This document shows, piece after piece, positions 54,602 through 63,215 of a stretch of 64,000 bases of DNA. The notes under the pieces are model-generated. The model saw only the letters and a list, made by a program, of their open reading frames with translations, was not told where the DNA came from and did not search any database. Every line of letters begins with the position of its first letter. Position 1 is the stretch's first letter. Position numbers and translations under genes: made by a program. The stretch is taken from NCBI GenBank assembly GCA_008828725.1, contig MEHQ01000756.1:8240-72239 (forward strand). Reading direction: 5' to 3'. This stretch comes from Saccharina japonica. Its lineage: Eukaryota > Sar > Phaeophyceae > Laminariales > Laminariaceae.

Positions 54602-55020
54602 AAACCAAGAAAATTAATTTTGCCGAAGTTGTCCCGTGGCTTCATGGACATGTAATATGGATAGATAGCAATGGGGTCCAGTGGGTTTGTGGACATTGGC
54701 AGCCATATAGTGGGCGCGAGGGGGGCCAAAGGAATCCGACATGCTGCAGGTGGCCCACTCAATGTGTATGTTCTGGCCCCCAACATTTCTCTGTTGGTTG
54801 TGTTTACATGTGTGGTTGTTCCGTGGGGCGATATGGTGCTGCCTTGTTAAGTTCTAAATTTGACGGGGTTATTGACGTTGATGGGCGTATCGATCGGTGT
54901 TGTGCGCGTCATAAAACGGTGAACCCCGCGCTATTTTACGTTGAAAAACCAACCCAAGAAGATAGGTGCCGGTGTACCCTCTGGCATTTGTGGTCATATC
55001 CCGGTCCAGAGGTGCTTTAG
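54487..55020 (+). CDS. unrecognised 177-residue Cys/Trp-rich ORF in a TIR element
   Basis: ATG 54487, TAG 55018. The middle is Trp/His-rich (WLHGHVIWIDSNGVQWVCGH), followed by a cysteine cluster (CCRWPTQCVCSG, CVYMCGCSVG) and a C-terminal CRCTLWHLWSYPG. The Cys/His spacing could bind metal but fits no domain I know. There is no transposase DDE/D signature. It sits wholly within the 53918-55108 TIRs, so it is element cargo or a coincidental frame. Its first about 40 residues come from the nested inverted repeat. Confidence 0.35.
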   Translation: MIFPYTHRSVLAPSPLVKRKSVRGCVIYYHPCNTILLLKTKKINFAEVVPWLHGHVIWIDSNGVQWVCGHWQPYSGREGGQRNPTCCRWPTQCVCSGPQHFSVGCVYMCGCSVGRYGAALLSSKFDGVIDVDGRIDRCCARHKTVNPALFYVEKPTQEDRCRCTLWHLWSYPGPEVL

Positions 55021-55171
55021 GCAATCAGCGCTGCCGGTGTAAGGCGTTCTTTGTGTGGATTTCCCCTGTACCGGAAAATGGCGTTGAATACCCCCGGTAT
55101 ACCGTTTTCTGGATAACGTCCTAGATTAAAGTGTTGAGCGTAACACTACTACTGCCTTGGTTCGAGGTCGT

Positions 55172-55225
55172 GACTTGAAGTATATATATATACTAGGGAG
55201 TAAGAGGCCCCCCCGCCCCCACAGC
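55172..55225. repeat. TATATACTAGGGA..GGTAGGGCC repeat, copy 1
   Basis: TACTAGGGAGTAAGAGGCCC, CCCGCCCCCACAGCGGTAGG and GCC match 57937-57985 closely. It precedes an unrecognised AT-rich stretch in both places. Confidence 0.6.
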
Positions 55226-55662
55226 GGTAGGGCCACAAGTGTGAGCGGCTCGTTTTAAAAATAATGTCTCAATAGGAAGGACGCTACTTTTCTGTCCGTT
55301 GTTTCATTATTTCGGGTGCTTATGAGTTATCAACGTTGAAGCGCATGCTACACATTGTCGGATGTCAAGAATACTTGGGATTATTTGGGCAAACATATCG
55401 AAGGATTGCTTGTTTCTGTCTCAAGGCAGGATAACCATCATAAAGTAGCAGCTGCAAACAAGGAAATTCTATGGAGAGGGGGTTGTCGCTCGATGCTTCC
55501 TCGGAAGTCAACGGGGAGGAGGTTGAAGGTGTAGGGCTAATTGAACACGAAGGTGGGCGCCTGGTTTTCGTAGTATTCGGCGGTTGCAAATCGCCGTTTT
55601 AGGTGTGGACTTATTGGGGCCTGGGTATATCATGGTGGCGCACAGCTGCTGCAGTAAATTGC

Positions 55663-56193
55663 CAGGGTTCTTTCCGGTTAACCGTCCGTGCACGGTTCGC
55701 TTTTTTGTTTCGAAAATCCTACGGTCCGGTTCGGTGCGGTTTTTATGAAGCAAAACTATTGGGGTGCGGTTTGGTGCGGTTATCCGACATTGGGAATCCC
55801 ACGGTGCGGTTCGGTTTTTTCATGTATCCTACGGTGCGGTTCGGTGTCGTTTCTAGAAATCAGGAATCCTATGGTGCTGTTCGGTGCGGTTTTCAGAAAT
55901 CGGGAATCTTACGGTGCGGTTCGGTGCTGTTTTCAGAATTTGAAAACCTTACGGTGCGGTTCGTTTTTTTCATGCATCCTACGGTGCGGTTCGGTGCGGT
56001 TTTCAGGAATCGGTAATGGTACGGTGCGGTTCGGTGCGGTTTTCAGATGCCGTGAACCCTACGGTGCGGTTTGTTTATATTTTTTTTCGTACGGTGCGGT
56101 TTGGTGCGGTTTTCCGAAATCGCAAAACCTACGGTGCGGTGCGGTGCGGTTTTCAAGAGGGCAAAAAGTAAAACCGGACCGTAAAGAACCCTG
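55663..56193. mobile_element. hAT-like non-autonomous element with internal GGTGCGGTTCGG array
   Basis: The ends are CAGGGTTCTTTCCGGTTAAC (left) and, on the minus strand at the right, CAGGGTTCTTTACGGTCCGG. Flanking 8-mers TAAATTGC and TAATTTTC agree at six of eight positions, as an aged 8-bp target duplication would. CAGGG ends with 8-bp duplications are hAT hallmarks. The interior (55719-56153) is about ten irregular 35-50 bp units of TACGGTGCGGTTCGGTGCGG followed by TTTTCAGAAAT-type spacers. The frames over it (137 and 174 residues) merely translate the repeat. Confidence 0.75.
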
Positions 56194-57411
56194 TAATTTT
56201 CACTATTCATAATAAGGCTACGTACACATTGTCGGGTGACAAAAATGAAGTACTACTGTAATAATATGCCATTTACAATATACCTACCAGTATAAGTCAA
56301 ATAATGGATGGAAAGACGAACAGTTGAGACATACCCATAGATCCCCTTGTCCTCCATTTTGCGCTTATATATACTTGCGTCTTGCATGGTTTTGATGAGT
56401 CGCTTAGTGTTCCGTGCGTGAATTATCATATAATGCAGCAACCCCGTGATCGCGCGCATGCAAGAGAAAAATAACAAAAAAGTAAAATGATAACAGAGTG
56501 GAACATAGGGGAAGAAACATTATTACAATAATTCGTAGCAGGAACACAACCAAAGATAAAAGAGCTGCCAAACAGTTAGACTTTGCGCATACTCGTAGGT
56601 TTCCTTTGTTTCCGTGGGTTTCTGCTTTCTTTTTCGGGAATGTTATGAGTGGTCAACGCTGAAGCTCATGCTGCACATTGTCGGTGGCAAATATGATAAT
56701 GATGATAAGATATAATACGCTGGAGAAGACAAGACTGTCAATCTAATAACTCCGGAATTAAAGAAGAGTAAACAACGTCAACAGCTCTACGAGTACTCGT
56801 AGCGCAAAGGGTGTAGGGTCAAACCTATCCTCGATTGTCAACATTATAATGTCGGCGGATTTCCGAACTCTAGATATAGGCCAACATACGAGTATGAGCA
56901 TCCGTGCATGAACACATCCCTGCGTAAATATAAACGATCTTGCTCGACGACTGGCCTTGGCTAGGGTGAACAGTCACCGTCGCCAGTGTACGAGAGAGTG
57001 CTGTGCTGTCTTACGTACCCATGTGCATATATACTCGTATACCTGCATACGAAGTGCCTGGTAACACATTGTCTTGCTCTTGGTGCCGGGTCGTGGATAC
57101 CGAACAACAACACATATAATACGTCAAGTATACTCGTACGTATATACGACGCGGATACGTGATACCAGGTTCGTACATACCAGACAACACACATATAATA
57201 CATACGTCAACTCGACACTGTGATACATCATCAGTACGTATACGAGTACCATCACCAGTGTGGCACGAGAGAGTGCTCTGTCTTATCTATATGAACTCGT
57301 ACACTCGTACCTGCACATACATACGTAGGAAGTGCCCGGTAATATCTTGTCGGAGATCACCGTAAGGATCTCCCATGCAAGTATCACCAATTCATCCTGT
57401 TCATAAGATCT
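56194..57411. other. no recognisable gene
   Basis: AT-rich DNA with GTACGTAT words. A short dispersed word set (TATGAGTGGTCAACGCTGAA, GCACATTGTCGG) at 56645-56690 is shared with 55321-55370 and 63786-63830. 57100-57360 has two similar passages around CACACATATAATAC and CACCAGTGT, a weak direct repeat of about 200 bp. Confidence 0.45.
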
Positions 57412-57944
57412 CTGGTAAGTAGGCCATGCAACATGACCAAGCTTCGCGAACTCGGGACGGCTTTGAACACGAGCAGAGGCAGGATGAGGGGATGATATCT
57501 AGGGGCCTTCAGAGACCTCGTCCGTTTCTAAAGCAGTGGTGCTTTCGTCGCGCACGGCGACAGAAGGCAACGTACGTATCATACGATACGAGTACGACCA
57601 GAGCGAGGATGAACGATACAATCTCAGCAAAGGTTAAAAGTAGCAACCGCACTGCTGCAGTACGCGTACGTAGAGCAGCCGGGAATCGCTGTGGCCACGA
57701 CGACAAGCACGGCGCACGTACGAGTTGTACTACAGTATGCCAGCCTGCAACGTAAGAAGACGGTGCCGGGCATGCCGGCGTAGGGAGAAGCGTGCGATTT
57801 GAACGTGTGTGGGAGAAAGAAAAAAAAAATGTTTTTGCATTTGCTCCACTCTAAATTGCTATGATAAAGTGGGCATCAAAGATCACTTGATTAAAGTATT
57901 GTTTTTTGGGCATCAGACGAACTATATATAATAGATAGATACTA
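57412..57944. repeat. 0.5-kb dispersed repeat, copy 1
   Basis: GGTAAGTAGGCCATGCAACA through GGGCATCAGACGAACTATAT, almost identical to 59791-60315. It includes GGCCTTCAGAGACC, a GCCGGGCATGCCGGC palindrome and an A10 run at 57820. The 109-residue frame across it is not conserved in the second copy. Confidence 0.8.
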
Positions 57945-58840
57945 GGGAATAACAGGCCCTCCCGCCCCCACGGCGGTAGGGCCATTAAAGCAAGTAGTAA
58001 TGGAGATGATGGAGGCTCAAATTAAAAACAATATGTGGGAATAAATAGGAAACAAATTGACTACGAATATTCTTAACAGGAATACAAATATATGGCGAAG
58101 GAAATAGAAACGGTAGGGATTGACTACAAATCAATGCGGGTTGTTTGATGGGAAACACATTTATAATAGATGTGGCCACGGGAGGCTGGTTGCTTCCTGA
58201 GAGCACGTTGTTTGTTGTGTGTCGGGTCAACATGCTCAGGTCCCCGGAGTCGTAGGCAGAAAGGGCTGATACTTCCGAGGGGGCATGGAGTGAATTGACA
58301 CACGACACGCAGTGAGACGTGGAAGTGTGGAGGGCGTAAGCTTTGTTTTTACCCATCCGCCGGCGGATAAAAAAAACAAAAATGTGTGTTGTTGTCGGCT
58401 GTCTCGCGGTCATCGCGAAAGGGTCTTGCAAAATAGCTCGCGAGGCTGGCTGTGCTGATGATCGAGATCATTTGACTCGTGCATGCGTGCATACCGGGTT
58501 TTTCGTGAAAAATATTATAGGGCACAAATACTACTCTGCAGCAATATTGGTTGCTGGCTGTGTTACGTACGTACGTCGTACATATTTATTTATTTTGTCC
58601 ATCCCATTTATTATCTTCGCACTTCCTTCCTCTCTTCTTCCTATTAATAGTCGTAACTCAGATCCGGGGTCACAAAGTAGGCTCTTCTCCCTCCTCCCCC
58701 ACTACGATGCTTGCCTTGCTTTTTATCACGAGAAGATTTCAGCAATTTCTTCCCTCGTCAACTTTCGTCGAATTGTGCTTACCCACGCTATGACATGCGC
58801 TCACGACAGTTGGTGTCATTTTAAGGAATACAAATCTCCA
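57945..58840. other. no recognisable gene
   Basis: A minus frame of 148 residues (57985-58431) includes a Ser/Thr/His-rich stretch (CVSCVNSLHAPSEVSALSAY) but no recognisable domain. The plus frame at 58343-58876 ends by reading through a tRNA-like sequence, so it is not a gene. Confidence 0.4.
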
Positions 58841-58842
58841 TA

Positions 58843-58914
58843 CGAGGAGAATCGAACCCCCGACCTCCAACGCTAAAAAGAGGCTTCGTGGCTACCTGTT
58901 AGACCACCGGGGCG
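58843..58914 (-). pseudogene. tRNA-like sequence (pseudo-tRNA or SINE head)
   Basis: The minus strand reads CCCCGGTGGTCTAACAGGTA (A box like tRNA-Glu/Asp) and, 34 nt later, GGGGGTTCGATTCTCCT (B box with a pairing T-stem). The acceptor ends do not pair and the anticodon arm has an oversized loop, so a functional tRNA is unlikely. No upstream CCA-bearing partner was seen. Confidence 0.45.
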
Positions 58915-59333
58915 ACCGGCAGTAGGCACATTGAACGTACCATCTAATACGTACGACACTGTACTCTGTACCATGGTATTATAGCAGCGCGCGTAAATCC
59001 GCACTAAAAACAGTATGAAAAAAGCGAGGCAGATATGCGCTGATCGTGTCCCCGGGTATGCCTACGGCAGCAGTGTGGTCGAATATATATACGTACTTTT
59101 CATATGTACGTGCACAGACAGCAGTAAATATTTTTCTACCTAGGGGATGACATAGTATCCCTCTGCCCCCTGGGAGGGGTTCATTGTGTCCCCGGGAATA
59201 CGGGAATGCGCTGATCGTGTCCCCGGGTATACGTACGGCAGGATTGTAGTCGTCGTACTGCTGCAGTAGCCTATATATCGTACGTAGTTAACACATTTTT
59301 CGTACGTACGTATATACCACAGGCACATTGTGT

Positions 59334-59359
59334 GTACGTACGTACGTACGTACGTACGT
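59334..59359. repeat. (GTAC)n self-complementary tract
   Basis: About six GTAC units. This word is abundant throughout the window; here it is a pure microsatellite. Confidence 0.9.
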
Positions 59360-59646
59360 GCACAGACAGCATGATGCCAGCATGATGCAGGCTCATGAGA
59401 ATGTCACGTGAGCATGTCACCTGAGCATCGCTCTGAATGTGATGTATCGTCGAAGAGCTATGATGGTGTCTCGCGGCACGGTCTAGCCTGGTCGTATGAT
59501 ACCTGGTATCACATTACGAGTATTGCGCCGCATTCGACAAAAAGGTCTATATCTTGCCATCCCTTGGGGAGTGATCGAGATTTGGTTTACCAGAAAACAC
59601 AACCACCACCACCAGCGATACGTTTCTGCTGCTGCTGGTGCTCAAC

Positions 59647-59676
59647 TGGTGGTGGTGGTGGTGGTGGTGGTGGTGG
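59647..59676. repeat. (GGT)n microsatellite
   Basis: Ten GGT triplets preceded 40 bp earlier by CCACCACCACC (59606-59616), so the two could pair as a hairpin. Confidence 0.9.
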
Positions 59677-59790
59677 CGGTGCTTGACTTGAGGACGGTTG
59701 TTGGTGCTCTCTGGTACCTGCTATTAATACCTGGTACCTGGTTTGGGGTGGAATACGTATGCTTGGTTTCCTCAGGACCACACCTGGTAC

Positions 59791-60315
59791 CTGGTAAGTA
59801 GGCCATGCAACATGATCGAGCTTCGCGAACTCGGGACGGCTTTGAACACGAGCAGAGGCAGGAGGAGGGGATGTTATTTAGGGGCCTTCAGAGACCCCGT
59901 CCGTTTCTAAAGCAGTGGTGCTTTCGTCGCGCACGGTGACAGAGAAGGCGAAGTACGTATCATACCATACGAGTAGGCGACCAGAGCGAGGATGAACGAC
60001 ACAATCTCAGCAAAGATTAAAAGTCGCAACCGCACTGCTGCAATACTCGTACGTAGTGCAGCCACGAATCGCTGTGGCCACGACGACAGGCACGGCGCAC
60101 GTAGGAGTTGTACTACAGTATGCCAGCGTGCGACGTAAGAAGACGGTGCCGGGCATGCCGGCGTAGGGAGAAGCGTGCTTTGAATGTGTTGGAGAAAAAA
60201 AAAAAATGTTCGCTTTCGCTCCACTCTAAGTTGCTATCATAAAGTGGGCATCAAAGATCACTTGATTAAAGTATTGTTTTTTGGGCATCAGACGAACTAT
60301 GTAGATATAAATAGA
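59791..60315. repeat. 0.5-kb dispersed repeat, copy 2
   Basis: Direct copy of 57412-57944, with small changes such as GTTATTTAGGGG for GATATCTAGGGG. It precedes the Arg-rich ORF at 60184. Confidence 0.8.
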
Positions 60316-60984
60316 ATGAGCATCGATGCCTCTCGTGATTTTGGAAATGGCCGAAGTCCCTCCTATCGTCTGGGCTTCAGACCGAAATGGAAACGCGTCA
60401 GCTTTCGGCGCCTCGCCCGCGCTTTCTCGTCCGTTCTCTCGCGGGTCGCCTTCTCCGGCCTCCGACGGGCCTGTTCCCGCTCGCGCTCTCTCGAGGTCGC
60501 GCGTCGCCGCCGAGCGCGGCGGCCTTCAATCCGTCGGCTCTTTCGAGACGGCGGGACATCGTCACTTTTTCTTCGAGGCAGGAAGGCTATTTGCGAGGCT
60601 TCGAGGTTGTTTCTTCGAGGCAGTAAGATCATTTTGTGGTTGTTTCTTGGAGATACTCGTACTCGTAGCGAGGTTCTACGTACGTACTTTTTACCTGTAT
60701 TTGTTCCAGGATCTTGGGCTTTTTTGTCTGTCGCGAGCTTCGATAGCTCGGTCTCGCAAATGGGATCACCTACTCCCAACTACCTCCATGAGCGAGCTTT
60801 AGTCCCTTCTACCCCTTCGACCTTGCTTCGTCGGGATACGAGTACGATGCTACAGCAGCAAGCACGGCAGTCTTTGTACAGTCAGTACTACCGTAGAACA
60901 GTAGTAGCACAATATTACGACAACAAAAAGTTTAGCCGATTTTTTCTCGGGTGGATTCATACTGCCTTGGTACTGATGCTGTAG
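60184..60984 (+). CDS. unrecognised 266-residue Arg-rich ORF, doubtful
   Basis: ATG 60184 lies within dispersed repeat copy 2, and the distal half overlaps a fold-back element, so a genuine gene is unlikely. Residues 70-150 are Arg/Ser-rich (SRSRSLEVARRRRARRPSIR). Overlapping frames on both strands are also open because the segment is GC-rich. No family is recognised. Confidence 0.15.
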   Translation: MCWRKKKNVRFRSTLSCYHKVGIKDHLIKVLFFGHQTNYVDINRMSIDASRDFGNGRSPSYRLGFRPKWKRVSFRRLARAFSSVLSRVAFSGLRRACSRSRSLEVARRRRARRPSIRRLFRDGGTSSLFLRGRKAICEASRLFLRGSKIILWLFLGDTRTRSEVLRTYFLPVFVPGSWAFLSVASFDSSVSQMGSPTPNYLHERALVPSTPSTLLRRDTSTMLQQQARQSLYSQYYRRTVVAQYYDNKKFSRFFLGWIHTALVLML

Positions 60985-61174
60985 CTCCCTTCTTTTCAGG
61001 GTAGAAATATGAGTTTGTACGTAGAACAACAGCGTAGTACCAGGTACAAAGTACTGCTGTTTTGTACGTACGATGTAACGAGCAGCTGGTCTGTAGCACT
61101 GAGAAGAACGTACGTAGAACCTCGCTATATTTCGGATCTCCAAGAAACAACCACGAAATAAGCTTGCTGCCTGT
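60617..61174. repeat. fold-back repeat with about 70-bp arms
   Basis: GAGGCAGTAAGATCATTTTG..TGGTTGTTTCTTGGAGAT..GCGAGGTTCTACGTACGT (60617-60687) is inverted at 61104-61174 (ACGTACGTAGAACCTCGC..ATCTCCAAGAAACAACCA..CTTGCTGCCTG). The left arm holds an extra ACTCGTACTCGTA. The loop is about 415 bp. Confidence 0.7.
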
Positions 61175-61364
61175 GTATAGTGCTGTAGATACGAGTAGTC
61201 TTCTCCGACACGAGAGTCAGAGAAGGATTGAGACCCCCTCCCCGTTGCCGCCAGCTTTGAAATATCTCGACTATATCCACGCGCAAGCGCTTGCTCGGCA
61301 CGAAGTGTTTTCGCCGCACGACCATCACTGAGCCCGACACCGGGACCGCGACTGGTGCATTTCT

Positions 61365-61730
61365 GACAGAAACTGAGAAATGAAGTTGCGAACTGAGTAT
61401 CAACACAGTTAGCGTTTCCTTCTTCCTGCGACACTTGGCATTGCCTTGACTCTGTACGTAGTATGTGTCAAATATCGAAACACGAGCGATCGCCATCACA
61501 CTGTTGTCGTAAATCTCACAAACTATCCTGAAAACTGAGACTATCCACGGAACACCGAAAGCGACTGATCACATTTCTGAGACTGACTACTGTTGAGACT
61601 GAGAAATGAGGTTGCGAACTGAATATTTCAACGCGCAGCATTCCCTTCTTCCTGCAACACTTGGCATTACCTTGATTCTGCACGTCAGATATCGAAACAC
61701 GACCGAGCGCCATCACGTTGTCGTAAATAT
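61365..61730. repeat. two-copy direct repeat, period about 226 bp
   Basis: ACTGAGAAATGAAGTTGCGA at 61372 and ACTGAGAAATGAGGTTGCGA at 61598. Both continue through CTTCTTCCTGC.ACACTTGG, ATATCGAAACACGA and GTTGTCGTAAAT. Confidence 0.8.
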
Positions 61731-61765
61731 TAAGGATGGTACGAAATAACTGATGTGCCAGGTAA

Positions 61766-61829
61766 ATTGCCCTATCCGAAGCATGGGTGCCGGCGAATGC
61801 CGGCACCCATGCGGAGCCCTTGTATAATA
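61766..61829. repeat. perfect 14-bp-stem hairpin repeat, copy 2
   Basis: GCATGGGTGCCGGC, four-base loop GAAT, GCCGGCACCCATGC at 61781-61812, flanked by TGCCCTATCCGAA and GGAGCCCTTGTATA. It is the inverse-orientation relative of 11311-11371. Confidence 0.8.
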
Positions 61830-61978
61830 TATAGATACCAGCAGCAGAGTGCAGTATGACGCTTGGCATAACGCAGAAGCCTTCGGAGCCTTCATTCTGC
61901 TCTTGATGTTTTCAGGCTTAAGCTCGCACAGCACACAGCAGTGGTTTTTATAGTATGACAGCAGTACCTACGAGGAAC

Positions 61979-62024
61979 AGCAGCAGCAGCACAGCAGCAG
62001 CAGCAGCAGCAGTAGCAGCAGCAA
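61979..62024. repeat. CAG microsatellite
   Basis: About 14 CAG units with ACAG and TAG interruptions. Confidence 0.9.
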
Positions 62025-62330
62025 GTATGGCAGTATGATGCCGAAATGCGTGTAGAGCATGTATTGCAAATAGTCCGCCCGACTCATCACGTAGCTTCCA
62101 AACTTGAGTACCCAGCACTCGTCGGTCGTACTCACAGAGGGCGTACGTACGTATTTACAGTAGTTGTAGCAAAAACAATTTTATAAAAATATCAGTACAG
62201 GTACAAGTAGATAAAGTGGCAGCGACACTCAGATTGGCACGTGTGCGGGGCCTTCTCCCAAAGGGTGCACGCCTACCCCTGAAGATGATGCCAGAGAATC
62301 ACTACTTAGGATCATGAGAACTTTAAAGAG

Positions 62331-63215
62331 AATTGAGTTCGCACGGGGGGGGTGCGATTTCTGCGATCGTTTTTCAGCGCTATGAGAGCGTTTCCTCGAC
62401 AACGGTAAGAGTGCTATGTAAAAGTCGAGCATGATATTTTCGGGGGGGCTCTCGACCAGACCGTTCCGAAAACACCTCTTGTTCGGTAATTATTACAGGA
62501 GACTATAGTAAATATATAGGACCTATGGTACACACAATATATATACTTCGTATATATTTAAAAAATTAAAAAAAGAACAACAGCTGTGAGATTGAGGATT
62601 TGGTCGAAACTCATCTTTGCTATCGTAGCCGAGTGTAATACTTGGATCGCGCGTACTTACGGGTTTTACATGTCCTCATGCAGGATGCACTTGCTGTTGT
62701 TGTCTTCACATTAAAAACCGTGCCGGTCTCTTTATCCAGTACCTCCTTATGTCCGTACTAATCCAACACTTGACGCGGTCGATTCCCGTGGTCACAGGCT
62801 AACTTACCCAAAAAAGGTATACTGAATAAAAGTGGAACCCGAAGGGTCCGCAAAGCGATCAAAGTCAGTCAAAAACAGATAGTCTGGAGCCCTCCGCTCC
62901 CCTCTACACGCTATGTGAAGGTAAAAATAAAACTGAAAAGGTCAACATCACCAATCGGGGGTATACGCCCCCTGATTATATATTGGTGCCCCTATAATGC
63001 CGGGGTGTTCCGTGCCGGGTTCACGCCGGTCAGGCAAACAAATTGAGTCCTCCACCCCGATTATAAACGCATACATAATACATCCCGTATGAATTCCCTG
63101 TTTCCACTAACAGCATTTGGTCCTGTTTACTATGGTCCACCGTAATAGCAACCTTCCTGTTCTGGAAAAAGCGAGCGCTGAAAAAACTGTCGCACCCTGC
63201 GCGCTAACTCCACGG
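62331..63215. mobile_element. about 885-bp relative of the 52611 MITE
   Basis: Left AATTGAGTTCGCACGGGGGG..GATCGTTTTTCAGCGCT; right end on the minus strand CCGTGGAGTTAGCGCGCAGG then GTGCGACAGTTTTTTCAGCG. The arms match 52611-52836 ends. It also shares GGTAAT/CCGAACAAG-type internal words in inverted form. It is longer than the MITE but has no recognisable transposase, only an AT-rich middle. Confidence 0.65.

Larger units (their letters stand above)
53918..55108. mobile_element. 1.19-kb TIR element (AAAACGGTATACC ends)
   Basis: Left AAAACGGTATACCGGGGGTA and right inverse TACCCCCGGTATACCGTTTT. The match continues inward to GTACAGGGG/CCCCTGTACC, 47 bp of near-perfect TIR. No convincing target duplication flanks it. 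It contains a nested inverted repeat (54343-54601) and a 177-residue plus-strand ORF. It lies just 3' of the plastid-presequence exon. Confidence 0.8.
58915..59790. other. no recognisable gene; microsatellites
   Basis: Two similar passages (CGCTGATCGTGTCCCCGGGT at 59038 and 59209) form a short direct repeat. An (ACGT)n tract is at 59334-59359 and a GGT run at 59647-59676. Frames of 92-101 residues are translations of the GGT tract. Confidence 0.55.

Noticed and set aside
55603-56212. 137- and 174-residue frames with RCGSVRF repeats
   Set aside because: Pure translation of the GGTGCGG array inside the hAT-like element.
58343-58876. 177-residue plus-strand ORF ending YEENRTPDLQR
   Set aside because: The C-terminus is antisense to a tRNA-like sequence, a common false-ORF signature; no other domain is visible.
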